64,000 bases of DNA from Smallanthus sonchifolius (Eukaryota; Streptophyta; Magnoliopsida; Asterales; Asteraceae), in NCBI GenBank assembly GCA_023525975.1, contig CM042022.1, positions 5,950,001 through 6,014,000 on the forward strand. The letters are read 5' to 3'. The notes below the pieces were generated by a model. The model saw nothing but the letters and a program-made list of their open reading frames with translations, did no database searches and was not told where the DNA came from. Positions 19,735 to 30,434 of the stretch are shown one piece after another. The position numbers and the translations under genes were made by a program. Numbering within the stretch: the stretch's first letter is position 1; each line of letters opens with the position of its first letter.

Positions 19735-22559
19735 TTACACGACAGCCATGGTCATTATGTGACGAGCAAGACCTGGATCTTGTTGCAAAAGCTCCCTCAA
19801 GTTGGTCTCCACCTCTGCCAATTGTTTCTCTAGGTACTCCTTTGAAGTCTGTTCGAATTTCAATAAAAGTTAAATGAATATTTAACAAGAAAATAGATTA
19901 TATACAACTACACAAGCACGCAAATCACATGTAGTCGCTTCTTAAGAATATGATATTGTCTTTCCCATAAAAATGAAACCTTTGACTTCGGAACATAGTG
20001 TAGTGTATGTATGCAGCAAACAGGACATAAGAGCTTACTTGTAAAGAGGCGATTGCAGTTTCACTATCATTGAGCTTCTTTTCTTGTTCATTCATTAGAA
20101 ATGGTTTTGGCTCTAAGACGAATCTAATCACAATACACAAGAAAATATATAAGGTAGTGAAGCATCATATAAATTTTCTACAGATAGAAGATATTTTTAC
20201 CATCTCAAAGCCTGAATTTACTCCAAATTACTATGAACTTTGGATGTTTTTATAAATGGTTTATTATAGTTCATAAACTAATACAATTTTATAGACTAGC
20301 CATTTGAGATTTAAAAAAAAAAATGTGTCTAAGAAAGTAATCTGTTAAAGGTAGTTTAAGTGTTTTTTTTTTTTGAACAGCAATACCCCATTTTGGGGCC
20401 CCCTCCTAATAATTTAAACCAATCTGCCACAGGCGGGGCTCGAACCCTTGACCTCAAGGAGAGCTTCACCACTTAACTCCAAATGGCTTTGCCATTGGAC
20501 CCAACCTCCCACCCGTTTAAGAGCTTAAAAACGAAAATTGCAAAAAGGAAGAAAATTGGTGCATGGAAATTATAAATTAATTTTGGGTCAGATTTAAACA
20601 AAAGCAAAATCATTGTACTAAGTTATTCCTGAATGAAGAACAGTATAGCAGTAAGTGTGTAAAAGTTATCCAGTACTCACGTTCTCCCTGCAAACAAAAC
20701 AGAATACATGAATGAATTTAACAATTTCGTGTGCTCATTATTCTGTGATATAACCTCGGATACATGAAGCCATGACAACTGAACTTGGTGTACTTAAAAC
20801 TATATACCTATAGATTTGTATGTGTTTGTGTCATCAGATAACTGTCGCAGTTCCTCCAAGGTCAAATAAGCGCGTTTCTTTTCACTTTCCTTGTTTCGCA
20901 TCTGGTTTTGAACCTGAAAGACAACAAATTTGGGTAAGAAAATGTCTTCAAAGCTTTTAAATCAACCAAATGGTATAGTTTGCACTACAGAATAAATACA
21001 AGAAATCAAAGCCAAAGTGCAGAGGGTATAGCTGCCCCTATTAAGTTACAAAAAAGAAAGTTTTAAACTAGACAGTTTTAAACTAGACTCTTGTTCTAAG
21101 CTTGGTTTTAAAAAGCGAGAAGAACACCGAGGCGACAGGGTCTAAAACCGAGGCGCAAAGCGCAAACGCGCACCGCTTTTTGTACGTGAAGCGCAATTTG
21201 ATATATAAAATTTTAATATATTTCTCATAGGTTTCTAACATCATTTACCCAAAATTTAGACCCAAATAAGCTCTATATATGCTTTAATATCTAAATACCC
21301 TATATGTACAACCTAAACAGCCTGTTGTGCAACATCCTGAAGCACAAATCCAGCCCCGTACAAGGCTTACTTTAGTTGGCTATTTGTAACCCATAAACAA
21401 CACAAGATGTTTATATCTCTAAGATTCATGAAAACTTTAAGCAAGATGGACTTTAATCTAGACTTCAATCTAGGAAATATGTACAACCACTAGCTTAGCC
21501 TAGTGGCAAAGGTGTATACCCAAGACTTCACTAAAATGGGGAGGTCTTGAGTTCAAGTCCCACTGGGTGTCCGTGTCCAGGTTTCCTCCTGAGGGAGGTG
21601 GAGATGATCGGGTGGGTCAGTGGCTCGTCAGTGATCCAAATTGCCGTTCAAAAAAAAATCTAGGAAATATGTCTACATCCACCAAATCTATGTTGTCAAT
21701 AGTGCACTAGGTGCGCGCCTAGGCGTTCAAGCAAGGCGCAGCGCAGGAACACCGCCTCGTGGCAATCCATACACGATCACGGCGAGATTCAGGCCAGATT
21801 CCTGTAAATTCCAGCCAAACTGGTCTGAAACATCCAAAAATGTCCTGGAACCAGCCTAACTAGCCCTAAACAAGCCTAAATCATGTCTAAGAACCCTAAA
21901 AATGGTATCTTTATACTGTGCACCTTGCTTAAAAAAGCACTTGCTTTTTAAGCGCCTTGCGCCTAGGACCAAGGCTCACCATTTGCCCCTTGAGTGCGCC
22001 TTGCACCTTTGACAACATATCACCAAATTTGAGATCATCAATCATTAATCCTATCATCATTTTCATTCCTACAAAGATATTCAATCATTCATCATCTCTG
22101 TCTTAAAAAACATGTAATTTAATCAGTTATCTTCTTGCCATTAAATCTCACCTTTCAAAATTACAGGTTAAATAACACATTTTTTTTATCTTCTGGTCTC
22201 CCTCTAGAATCCAAGCAACAAGTTCTTACTTAGAAATCAGATCAATCATATATCTGAGTTAAAAGACCTATATAGTAAACCACTTCGTTACTACTGACTC
22301 GATCTATATCTAGTTCTAGCTTAAAAGTCGAAAAATATGATGATTTAATAAGGAAAAAAGACGAATAGAAAATCTACCTGTTTCAATTTAGCAGTTGTCT
22401 CGATCATGCGGCCTTGAATCTCAACAAACGCCTGATAACACAAAATCAAAATCGGCGTTTAGTAACGAAAAATCAAAACAATGCATCTACCGTATGTATG
22501 CGAAATCAAATTTCAATAAGGAAGGATAGAATTACTGTTTTGTTTGCTTCATCGGCCAT
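19735..22559 (-). CDS. PFD1: Prefoldin subunit 1, six exons, 129 aa
   Basis: Prefoldin is the hexameric cytosolic chaperone that holds unfolded actin and tubulin for the CCT chaperonin; PFD1 is a beta-type subunit with two coiled-coil helices joined by beta hairpins. Coding exons on the minus strand are 22536-22559, 22378-22431, 20808-20913, 20681-20687, 20039-20123 and 19735-19848. Together they make 390 nt, all with GT/AG borders and consistent phases. Recognisable blocks are MADEANKT, EIQGRMIETTAKLKQ, LTLEELRQLSDDTNTYKS, FVLEPK and KEYLEKQLAEVETNLRELL. Length fits the family (about 128 residues in Arabidopsis, from memory). The gene appears intact despite two SINEs and two MITE-like repeats in introns 2 and 4. 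Exon 4 is only 7 nt. The start is the first ATG, matching the family N-terminus. Confidence 0.95.
20363..20514 (-). mobile_element. tRNA-derived SINE in PFD1 intron 4
   Basis: On the minus strand it has an A-box-like head near the 5' end, a B box in GGGTTCGAGCCC and a terminal A-run (20363-20374). A TSD GTTTAAG plus 2 nt flanks it (20354-20362, 20515-20523, one mismatch). Confidence 0.8.
20681..20687 (-). other. PFD1: 7-nt microexon of PFD1 (exon 4)
   Basis: GGAGAAC lies between a CAG acceptor and GTGAGT donor. It supplies the Gly-Arg-Thr of the SIGRTF block and restores the phase between exons 3 and 5; without it the reading frame and the conserved block are both lost. Confidence 0.85.
21101..21360 (-). 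repeat. MITE-like GC-ended repeat, copy 2, in PFD1 intron 2
   Basis: The reverse complement of the AT-rich middle and one GC-rich end of 15711-16116. Confidence 0.5.
21483..21657 (+). mobile_element. tRNA-derived SINE in PFD1 intron 2
   Basis: A-box-like TAGCCTAGTGGC (about 21496), B box GAGTTCAAGTCCC (about 21549), and a 3' A-run. Flanked by the perfect TSD AATCTAGGAAATATGT (21467-21482, 21657-21672; the first A merges with the A-tail). A recent, well preserved insertion. Confidence 0.93.
21688..22020. mobile_element. hAT-type MITE in PFD1 intron 2
   Basis: 333 bp with terminal inverted repeats TATGTTGTCAA/TTGACAACATA and the 8-bp TSD CACCAAAT (21680-21687, 22021-22028). Subterminal GGCGC/GCGCC motifs. 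No coding capacity. Confidence 0.88.
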
Positions 22560-23568
22560 TTCTGTTGAAGTAATCGTAGAATTTGATAAACCTAATGAAG
22601 CTGTGTTTGACTTTGGTGAATTTGATGAATGTAAGCGGGTCGGGTATTATTACTTGGGAGAATTACAGAAAAAGCCCTTGTAGTTCACTCTAACTTGCAG
22701 AATGAACCCCTCCCCCCACCATACATGTGATAAAATCATCATTACTCAATCTTTCTGTTTTAGCAAAGTCATAGCTACATTTAAATTTCAGTTGTTACTC
22801 CTCACAATAGAGTAAATTTAAGTTCTAGATGAATTAAAAAGAATTGATGTGATGTGATGTGAAGTGAAGTGTCGCGAGGTTGTAGGTTCATGAGAAGATG
22901 TCGGTTGCAAAACTTCTGTGAAATGACTACCATGACAACCTTCCCCCGATTTTTTTCTCAATAGTGTTAATTTATACGTATTCGGCCGATTTTTCGCTCG
23001 ATAGTGTTTATTTATATGTATTTGGCGGCATTTTATAGTTCCGGCCCCCCTCTGATAGGAAAAAAAATGTTCAGTAGTGTTAATTTATAGTATTCACCTC
23101 AAATTTTATAGTTCCGGCCCCCTGATAGGAAAAAAAAATCTCGGCCCCCTGCTTTTTTTCTCAAGCTCCGCCACTGATCGTGGAGACCTTTGATCCATGG
23201 AATTGTGTCGTTTATTAATAGTTAAAAGATGTTTGGAAACATTTTTTTGTGTTTAGTTAACTAATCTTAGTGTTTAGAATTGTCAAGGTTCGGGTTTTTT
23301 TAAGATATGATGTTAAATGGTTTCTACATGTGTTGATTGAAGGAGATAACATGTAGATACCCAAACTTTATGGAAAGCACCGTACTTATACACAAAGGTG
23401 TCGTGCAACCGGTCCTGACCATCGTGTATGGGAGTTTGGCGTACTTGTATTAAGATGGTTCATAAAACTTTGTGGTGGCTTGTTTAGGTTAAGGGTGTTT
23501 GTGGTATTCATATAAATGTGTTACTTAACTACTTATGAGTGTTTTAAGGTGTCCACGGTGGGTTTAAG
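22560..23568. other. Intergenic DNA upstream of PFD1
   Basis: Should contain the PFD1 promoter and 5' untranslated region; no TATA box could be fixed. Between 22940 and 23180 a block with GATTTTTTTCTCAATAGTGTTAATTTAT and TTATAGTTCCGGCCCC is repeated two to three times. Confidence 0.5.
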
Positions 23569-23894
23569 TGTAAGGCCATTTTTTCGGGAGACCTCACTCG
23601 TTGGATTTACTCATAAACATAGTCATTGAACACTGAATTTTAATTAAAACATTCAAACATAGCGGAAACATTCATCATGCAAATACATAGATAACGGATG
23701 TCTTAACATTAAACATAAACATTGTCTTAACGTAGTTTCAATTTAACAGGATGCCAGTCTTGAGCCAGGTAGCCTTCAAGCCTTTGCCCGTCCTTTCCTC
23801 TTTTAACCTGAAGTGCATATTAAAAGTCAGCTAACGCTGGTAAGTTCTAGTTTAAAGCAACTAGATATAACATTAGTTATTTATTTGTACTATT

Positions 23895-23950
<56 letters not shown>

Positions 23951-24311
23951 TAGGCTAGAATGAAAACCCATATGAGTTGTGAAAACTCTATGTAACAACT
24001 TTATTTTTTTTTAAATAGGGTAGTTTTGTTACATATTTTCGTCACTTTTTATAAAAATAAAATAAAAAAACCGCCGAAGGAATTTAAAAAAAAAAGATGT
24101 AACAATTTAAAAAAAATTACCGCTTCAGTGTTGTTACGTATGTAACAACATAAAAACGGGTTTTTTTACAATTGTTACATCTAATCTTCGACGCTTTTTT
24201 GATTTTTTTTTATAAAAAGTGACAAAAATATGTAACAAAACTACCTTATTTAAAAAATAAATAAAGTTGTTACATAGAGTTTTCACAACTCATATGGGTT
24301 TTCAACCTATA

Positions 24312-24349
<38 letters not shown>

Positions 24350-25891
24350 TTTGTTTTCATTGAACATACATTGACTATACACATAATATGTGCATATGCA
24401 TACATTGAAAATTCATTAGTAATACACATAAGGGTGATCAGCCTAATATTGATTTGCGTTAGTCACAAAGACAGACGCTCCGTCCTACCGTCGTAGGTCG
24501 TAATTCATACCGTGTCTACCGAAGTAGTCCGTCCTTCATATCGTGTCTACCGTCGTAGTTCGTCCTTTCGCCCGTCTACCCTAAGGCATCCGTTTCCCAC
24601 GCGAACTATTAATTATGCAACCGTTCTATTATTACTGCAATCTTCCGGCACGAATGTGGCCGTCCGTCATTGCCATTCAAATGGCCTAGCTGATGAAGGT
24701 CCTTATATGTCCTGGCTGCTAAATAGTCACGTGGTCGTCCATCTACCGAAGTAGACGTTATCATCGAGGCATCCATAACGTTTACATACTTTCATAACAT
24801 GCAATATATATATAAATATAATGCAAGATTTCATTTATTTACGTTATGTCATTTATTCATTTCATTATTTGCATACACAAGTTTCATTCTTTGTTCATTA
24901 TTCATTTTCATATATCACTTAGGATCACATTGGCATTCTTATAAATATCACGTAAGATCATGTTGGCATTCATAACATTCATTCATATCATGTATACACT
25001 TCAGCCCCAAAACATTTTAAAAACGTTTGCATATTAGACGTGGGGGAACATAGAACTCAACTGATGAGCAGTTCCCGAAGGATACTTAGGAGCTCCGAGT
25101 TAGGTGGGTGTTAACAAATCTGTCAAGGGTCATGAATGGCACAAGGTTATAACCTATAAGTTTCATCCGAAATCTATCTGTCCGAAATCATCTTTGACCG
25201 AAATCTCTTTCGGTCGAAATCTTTTTCGACCGAAAACTATCCGGTTAATATATGTTTTACTAAGTAATTATTTCGTTTGAAATCTTTGGTTCGAGAACTT
25301 TTTCGTTCGAAAACACCCGTTCGAATACATACCATCCGAAAATACTTTTCAGACGAAAAATAGTTTTCGGACTATTCGTCCGACTTTTCGAACGATTCAT
25401 CTGATCTTGATCAAAATCATCGTTTTTGATCCAAGTTTAACTCTTTTTACGTTCAAAACTTTGGTATGACATCCATGAAGCTAAATACACCCTTTTTAGC
25501 CTAATTCATACGTAAAAATTTCGTCTTTTGATTCAAAACCTACATAAACCCTAAAACTACAAATTTCTCAGATTTGAGTCAAATAGTTACCTGTTCTCGC
25601 CTCTTTCTCATTGTTAGATATTCCAGAGATGGTGATCGAGGTTCCTTGAGCTTTTGAGTCAAAATCGGAGCTTTCTCTCTCTAACCCGATCTCTCTCTCT
25701 CTCTCTAAGATTTGTGCAAAGATGATGAAACGGAGGAAGGGGTTGAGGCTTGCTGGGTATAGGGTTTTATCCCTTGTTTTCGGGCCCATGGGCCGATTCA
25801 TGGCCAAGCCCTAAACCTTCCATCCACCTTTGTTATTATTCTCGACCTTTATTTCGTTTATTCGGGCTTTTCACATTTCAGGGATGTTACA
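23569..25891 (-). repeat. 3' LTR of Gypsy element B
   Basis: Pairs with 39691-41554. Its extra length is mostly the foldback MITE at 23947-24306 plus a longer TA run. Holds a cluster of CGAAA-type inverted motifs at 25161-25400. Confidence 0.93.
23947..24306. mobile_element. Foldback MITE in a TA microsatellite
   Basis: About 360 bp that is one large imperfect palindrome. Its two halves share GAAAACCCATATGAGTTGTG and the following 100 bp or more as inverted copies, with GTTGTTACGTATGTAACAAC at the centre. It is embedded in (TA)n. The other LTR of the same retrotransposon has only an uninterrupted TA run at the same place (about 40019-40040), which is an empty-site control. Confidence 0.9.
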
Positions 25892-26375
25892 AGTTAAACA
25901 GTTTAGGGTATAACTCTTTCATCTCATCTTCTTTTTCCCATGTAGCTTCAGACCCTTTCCTATGTTTCCATTGTACTTTAACCAAAGGTATGAATTTGTT
26001 GCGTAGTCGTTTCTCAGCTCGGTCAAGAATAGCTGTTGGTTCTTCTACATAGTTTAAACTGTTATCTACTTTGATCTCATCGTAGGGTACGTGAGTTGTG
26101 TCGTCAGTTAGGCACTTACGTAAGTGCGACACGTGGAATGTCGGATGAATTCCACTAAGTTCATCGGGTAGGTCAAGTCGGTAAGCAACTTGTCCAACTT
26201 TTGCTATGATTCTGAAAGCTCCGACAAACCCTGGGCTTAGTTTGCCAAGTTTTCTGAATCGGATAATTCCTTTCCAGGGCGACACTTTCAATAGTACCAT
26301 GTCCCCTACTTGAAACTCTAAATCTCTTCTTCTCTTATCCGCGTATGATTTTTGTCTGTCCTTAGCGGCTTTCAT
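25887..26375 (-). pseudogene. Gypsy B integrase C-terminus and chromodomain
   Basis: 162 open residues with the GPY/F-type region (VGDMVLLKVSPWKG, AYRLDLPDELSGIHPTFHVS). The C-terminal chromodomain (EEPTAILDRAEKRL, PLVKVQWKHRKGSEATWEKE) is typical of Tekay/Del chromoviruses and thought to direct insertion to chromatin marks. The stop lies inside the first bases of the 3' LTR; the usual spacer and polypurine tract are missing. Confidence 0.9.
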
Positions 26376-27266
26376 GCGTGCTTTGATCTGGTCGAATTTC
26401 TCAAAAGTAGCTTTGACTACTTCGAGACTTGCAAATTCTTTTTGTCTAATTTCCCCCCAACAGACCGGGGTTCTACATCTTCTGTCTTATAGCATCTCAA
26501 ATGGCGGCATGACAATAGTTGAGTGGTGGCTGTTGTTATATGAAAACTCCACCAATGGCGGATGGTTGTCCCAGCTCCCACCAAAGTCAATGATACAGGC
26601 CCGGTGCATATCCTCCAAGGTCAGAATGGTCCTTTCTAATTGACCATCGGTTTGAGGGTGGTAAGCGGTGCTAATGTTCAGCCTAGTGCCCATTGCTTCA
26701 TTGAATTTCTTTCAAAACCTTGATGTGAATCGAGTGTCCCTGTCGGACACGATTGACACTGGCATACCATGTCTGCTTACAATTGCGTTGATGAATAACT
26801 CTGCTATCTTATCAGACGAAAAAGCCTCACATATTGGTAAGAAGTGAGCACTTTTCGTCAAGCGGTCGACTATCACCCAAATGGTATCATTACCTTTAGC
26901 TGTTCGCGGTAGCTTGGTAATGATGTACATTGTGATCTCTTCCCACTTCCATTCCGGTATTGGCAATGGTTGCATTTTACCGCATGGTTTCTGGTGTTCG
27001 GCCTTGACTAGTGAACAAGTTCGGCACTTGCTCACATATTCTGTCACATCGTCCTTCATGCCCGGCCCCGAGTATTCCTTCTTCAAGTATTGATACATTT
27101 TGTTCATCCCGGGGTGGATAGAGTAGCGATACTTATCGGCCTCATCAAGGATTTTAGCCCTAAGTTCACCAATCTTAGGTATCCACATCCGGTCAAAACG
27201 GGTTCGCACACCGTACGCATTGGCCTCCAGATTTCCCTGTTGTCCTACTATTCTTTCCCATTTCAC
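26376..27266 (-). pseudogene. Gypsy B integrase
   Basis: Two open pieces (26712-27266 and 26487-26693) hold the HHCC zinc domain (SIHPGMNKMYQYLKK, CRTCSLVKAEHQKP) and the core (VIVDRLTKSAHFLPI, VSDRDTRF, AYHPQTDGQLERT). The first catalytic Asp, normally in MDFITKLPR, is replaced by Tyr (MYIITKLPR). There are frameshifts near 26700 and 26480. Confidence 0.9.
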
Positions 27267-27272
27267 ATTCCT

Positions 27273-27994
27273 TTATAATAGTGCTTCATCTTGTGCCTTT
27301 GCTATTTCATTCATTATATCTGGGGTTATAATCAACTGGCATGCTTTGATGCAGATAGGTGTTGATTCTTCCTTTCTGCTTAAGGCGTCAGCCACTACGT
27401 TTGCCTTGCCTGGATGGTACAATATTTCGCAATCATAATCTTTTAGTAGTTCCAACCATCTCCTTTGCCTCATGTTTAACTCCTTTTGTTCGAAGAAGTA
27501 CTTCAGGCTCTTGTGATCGGAGTAAATGGTGCATTTAACCCCGTACAGGTAGTGCCTCCATATCTTTAATGCGAAAACTACCGCCGCCAACTCTAGGTCA
27601 TGAGTCAGGTAGTTAACCTCGTGAATCTTTAATTTACGTGACACATAAGCAATTACTTTTCCTCGTTGCACTAGTACACAACCCAATCCCTGACCCGAAG
27701 CGTCAGAGTAAACCACCAAGTCTTCGTTTCCCTCAGGTAAGGTCAAGACTGGGGCCTGGGTTAATTGTGTCTTTAGTTCTTCAAACGCATTGTTTTGGGT
27801 TGGACCCCATTCATACTTTACTTACTTACGCATTAGCTTTGTAAGTGGCGAGGCTATCCTCGAGAAATCCTGAATGAATCTTCGATAGTAGCCTACCAAC
27901 CCCAGAAAACTGCGTATCTCCGTTGGTGTCTTTGGAACGTTCCATTATTTTACTATCTCGATCTTTGCAGGATCTACCATAATGTCGTTTGGGT
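27273..27994 (-). pseudogene. Gypsy B RT thumb and RNase H
   Basis: 27273-27746 reads as RNase H (VVYSDASGQGLGCVL, SRKLKIHEVNYLTHDLELAAVVFALKIW cut in parts, SDHKSLKYFF, HPGKANVVADALSRKE). Upstream to 27994 the reverse transcriptase thumb is readable only by changing frame. Confidence 0.9.
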
Positions 27995-28490
27995 TTATGA
28001 CACCCTAAGCCAGAATGCGCATTTGGAGAATTTTGCATACAAATTTTTCTGCTTCAGAACTTCTAAAACTTCCCTTAGGTGACAATAGTGGTCACCTTCA
28101 TTCTTTGAATAGATGAGAATATCATCTATGAAAACTATCACTGACCGATCCAACATTGGTAGGCATACTCTATTCATTAAGTCCATAAACACTGCAGGTA
28201 CGTTGGTTAGTCCGAAGGACATCACGAGGAATTCATAGTGTCCATAACGCGTGCAAAACGCGGTTTGTGGTACGTCTTCCTCCCTTACTTTCAATTGATG
28301 GTAACCCGACCTAAGATCGATCTTTAAGAACCAACTCGCGCCTTGTAGTTGATCAAAAAGATCATATATTCTAGGAAGTGGGTACTTGTTCTTTACTATT
28401 CGTTTGTTCAATTCACGGTAGTCGGTGCACATGCGCATGCTTCCGTCTTTCTTCTTTACAAATAATACCGGAGCGCCCCATGGTGAGATG
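27995..28490 (-). pseudogene. Gypsy B reverse transcriptase core
   Basis: 147 open residues with CTDYRELNKR, KNKYPLPRI, KIDLRSGYHQLK and the catalytic FIDDILIYSK. A frameshift near 28485 separates it from the protease part, and another follows its C-terminal end. Confidence 0.92.
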
Positions 28491-29175
28491 CTCTAAATCC
28501 TTTCTCTGTCAATTCTTCAAGTTGAGACATTAGTTCTTTCATTTCTGACGGAGCCAATCGGTAGGGTGCTTTGGCAACGGGCTGAGCCCCTGGCAGTAAG
28601 TTAATCTGAAATTCTATTTCCTGATCGGGCGGCAAGCCACGTAGGTCCTCTGGGAACACTTCTGGAAAGTTGCACACTACGGGTACGTCTTTGAGTTCTT
28701 TCGTTTTCATTCTATCGTCAATAACATACGTAAGATAAGCTTCGCAATCGTGCCTCATGTAACTTTCGTCCTTGATCATCGAGATGACGTTCGGCATTGT
28801 GTAATTCCAATCACCATAAATCATAATCGGAATGCCGTCAGTGGCTTTGAGATGTATCATCTTTCGTTTACATACGATTTGTGCATCGTTGGCAGCTAAC
28901 CAGTTCATGCCCAACACTATGTCAAATCCTCCTAAGGTTAAAAGGTACAATCTAGAAGAAAACTTATGGCCCTCTATTTCTATCATGCAATCGTAAGTTA
29001 TTCGGATGACTACTAAGTTTCTACCAATAACAGTTTCTACGCTAAAAGCCATTACGAGGTTGGTGATTGTGCAGTTTAGTTTGCGACTAAAATCATTTGA
29101 TATAAAGCTTTTGCTTACACCAGAGTCAAATAAAATAGAAGCATGTTCATCGTTAACTAGGAACGTACCTGACAT
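28456..29175 (-). pseudogene. Gypsy B protease and linker
   Basis: The frame opens with the protease region. The active-site block reads ILFDSGVSKSFIS (DSG in place of the more common DTG); the flap-side block is DIVLGMNWL. It continues with the pre-RT linker FPEVFPEDLRGLPP and APYRLAPSEM. Confidence 0.9.
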
Positions 29176-29238
29176 GACATCAGGGTTTCCTCTGGCTTCC
29201 TCCTCAGTTAGGGCATAAGCCCGAGTTCTAGCCTTCGG

Positions 29239-29667
29239 CTACTCCTTTTCCCCTTCTTTCTCCTTTCCCGAACCGAATTGTTCGGTTTTCCTGCAGTCCT
29301 TAGTCACGTGCCCAAACATGCCACAGTCCTGGCACTTGGTGTTACCCCTACAGTCTTTCGAGTAGTGCCCAACCTTCCCACATCGATAGCACATGGTGGA
29401 GCCAGCTCTACATTCGTCGCGGTGCTGTTTCCCACACTTCGTGCAAGTTTCATTCTCCTCAGTTCTTGGCTTCTTGGTCTCTGTTGCATAATTTCCCTTC
29501 CCATTTCCCTTAGACGGGGTTTCCCAATTTCTTTTCGGTGCTTCAGGGGCCGGGTCTTCGTTAGCATAATCGTCAAAGACGATTCCACTCAAATTCACTA
29601 CCGACTCGAATGTCGAGGGTAGGTTAGCTTTCACGTGTATGCAGACCCTTTGAGGCAAGCCCTTCAC
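29239..29667 (-). pseudogene. Gypsy B nucleocapsid with CCHC knuckles
   Basis: Contains CYRCGKVGHYSKDC and CQDCGMFGHVTKDC, plus a CTKCGKQHRDEC-like half-knuckle. These bind nucleic acid in the particle. Separated from gag by stops at about 29670-29745. Confidence 0.9.
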
Positions 29668-29744
29668 ATAGTATTTGATCAGTATCTCTTAGTTTCCACC
29701 AGATGAGGTACTAGCTGAGCTAGCTCGTTATACCTTGAAGTGTA

Positions 29745-30434
29745 CTAGCGATGAGTCATGTTTCGAGCTTTGAAGTTCAAAAACTCGTTCTCCACTCGAT
29801 CAATTTCATTCTCAGGGCAGAATTTCCTGATCATCGGTACCTTAAGGTCTTCCCATGTCATCCTCTTGAGTGTATTTGGTGACTTGGATCGCTGAATAGT
29901 TCTCCACCAACTCAATGCCTTGTTAGTGAAGGAATGAGCAACAAATTTGACCGCCTGGTCAGCTCGACATTCACTTATGCTAATCACTCCATTCATTCTT
30001 TCAATCCATTCAAACGTGTCAACTGAATCCTTTTTCCCGTCAAACTCAGGCGGGTCACAGTCTTTGAAGCCTTTGTAAGTGCATCCCTTGGTGGTTAGTT
30101 CAACATTAACCTCATCCCCATCACTGTCAAACACTTTTTCTCCATGGTTTCCCTCTTCCTCATGTTTGCTTTTCTTTAGTGCTTCAGTTAACAAGTCAGG
30201 TAGTACGTCTTTCAGAGTGAGTACCACTTCTCGGGTAATAGCTTCCCTAACCTCGGGTTCTAGTTGGAGAGGCCCGTCATTTCCATCCCCTGATGGAGTC
30301 ACATTAGTTTCGTGCACACTTGGCTCGTGTTCCACGTGCACACTTGCCTCTTTGTTTCGTATCTGGTTCAACAGTGGTCTACCGATTCGACCAGTACGAC
30401 CGCCACGACGTCCATTTCCTCTTCTACCGGCCAT
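29745..30434 (-). pseudogene. Gypsy B gag capsid region
   Basis: Starts MAGRRGNGRRGGRTG, then an acidic stretch and the Retrotrans_gag block (CDPPEFDGKKDSVDTFEWIE, ALSWWRTIQ, FCPENEIDRVENEFLNF). It stops at 29745, where the family normally continues. Confidence 0.9.

Noticed and set aside
22414..22683. 89-residue plus-strand frame over the PFD1 first exons
   Set aside because: Antisense to PFD1 exons 1 and 2, which have correct splice sites and family-specific sequence; the plus frame has no such support.
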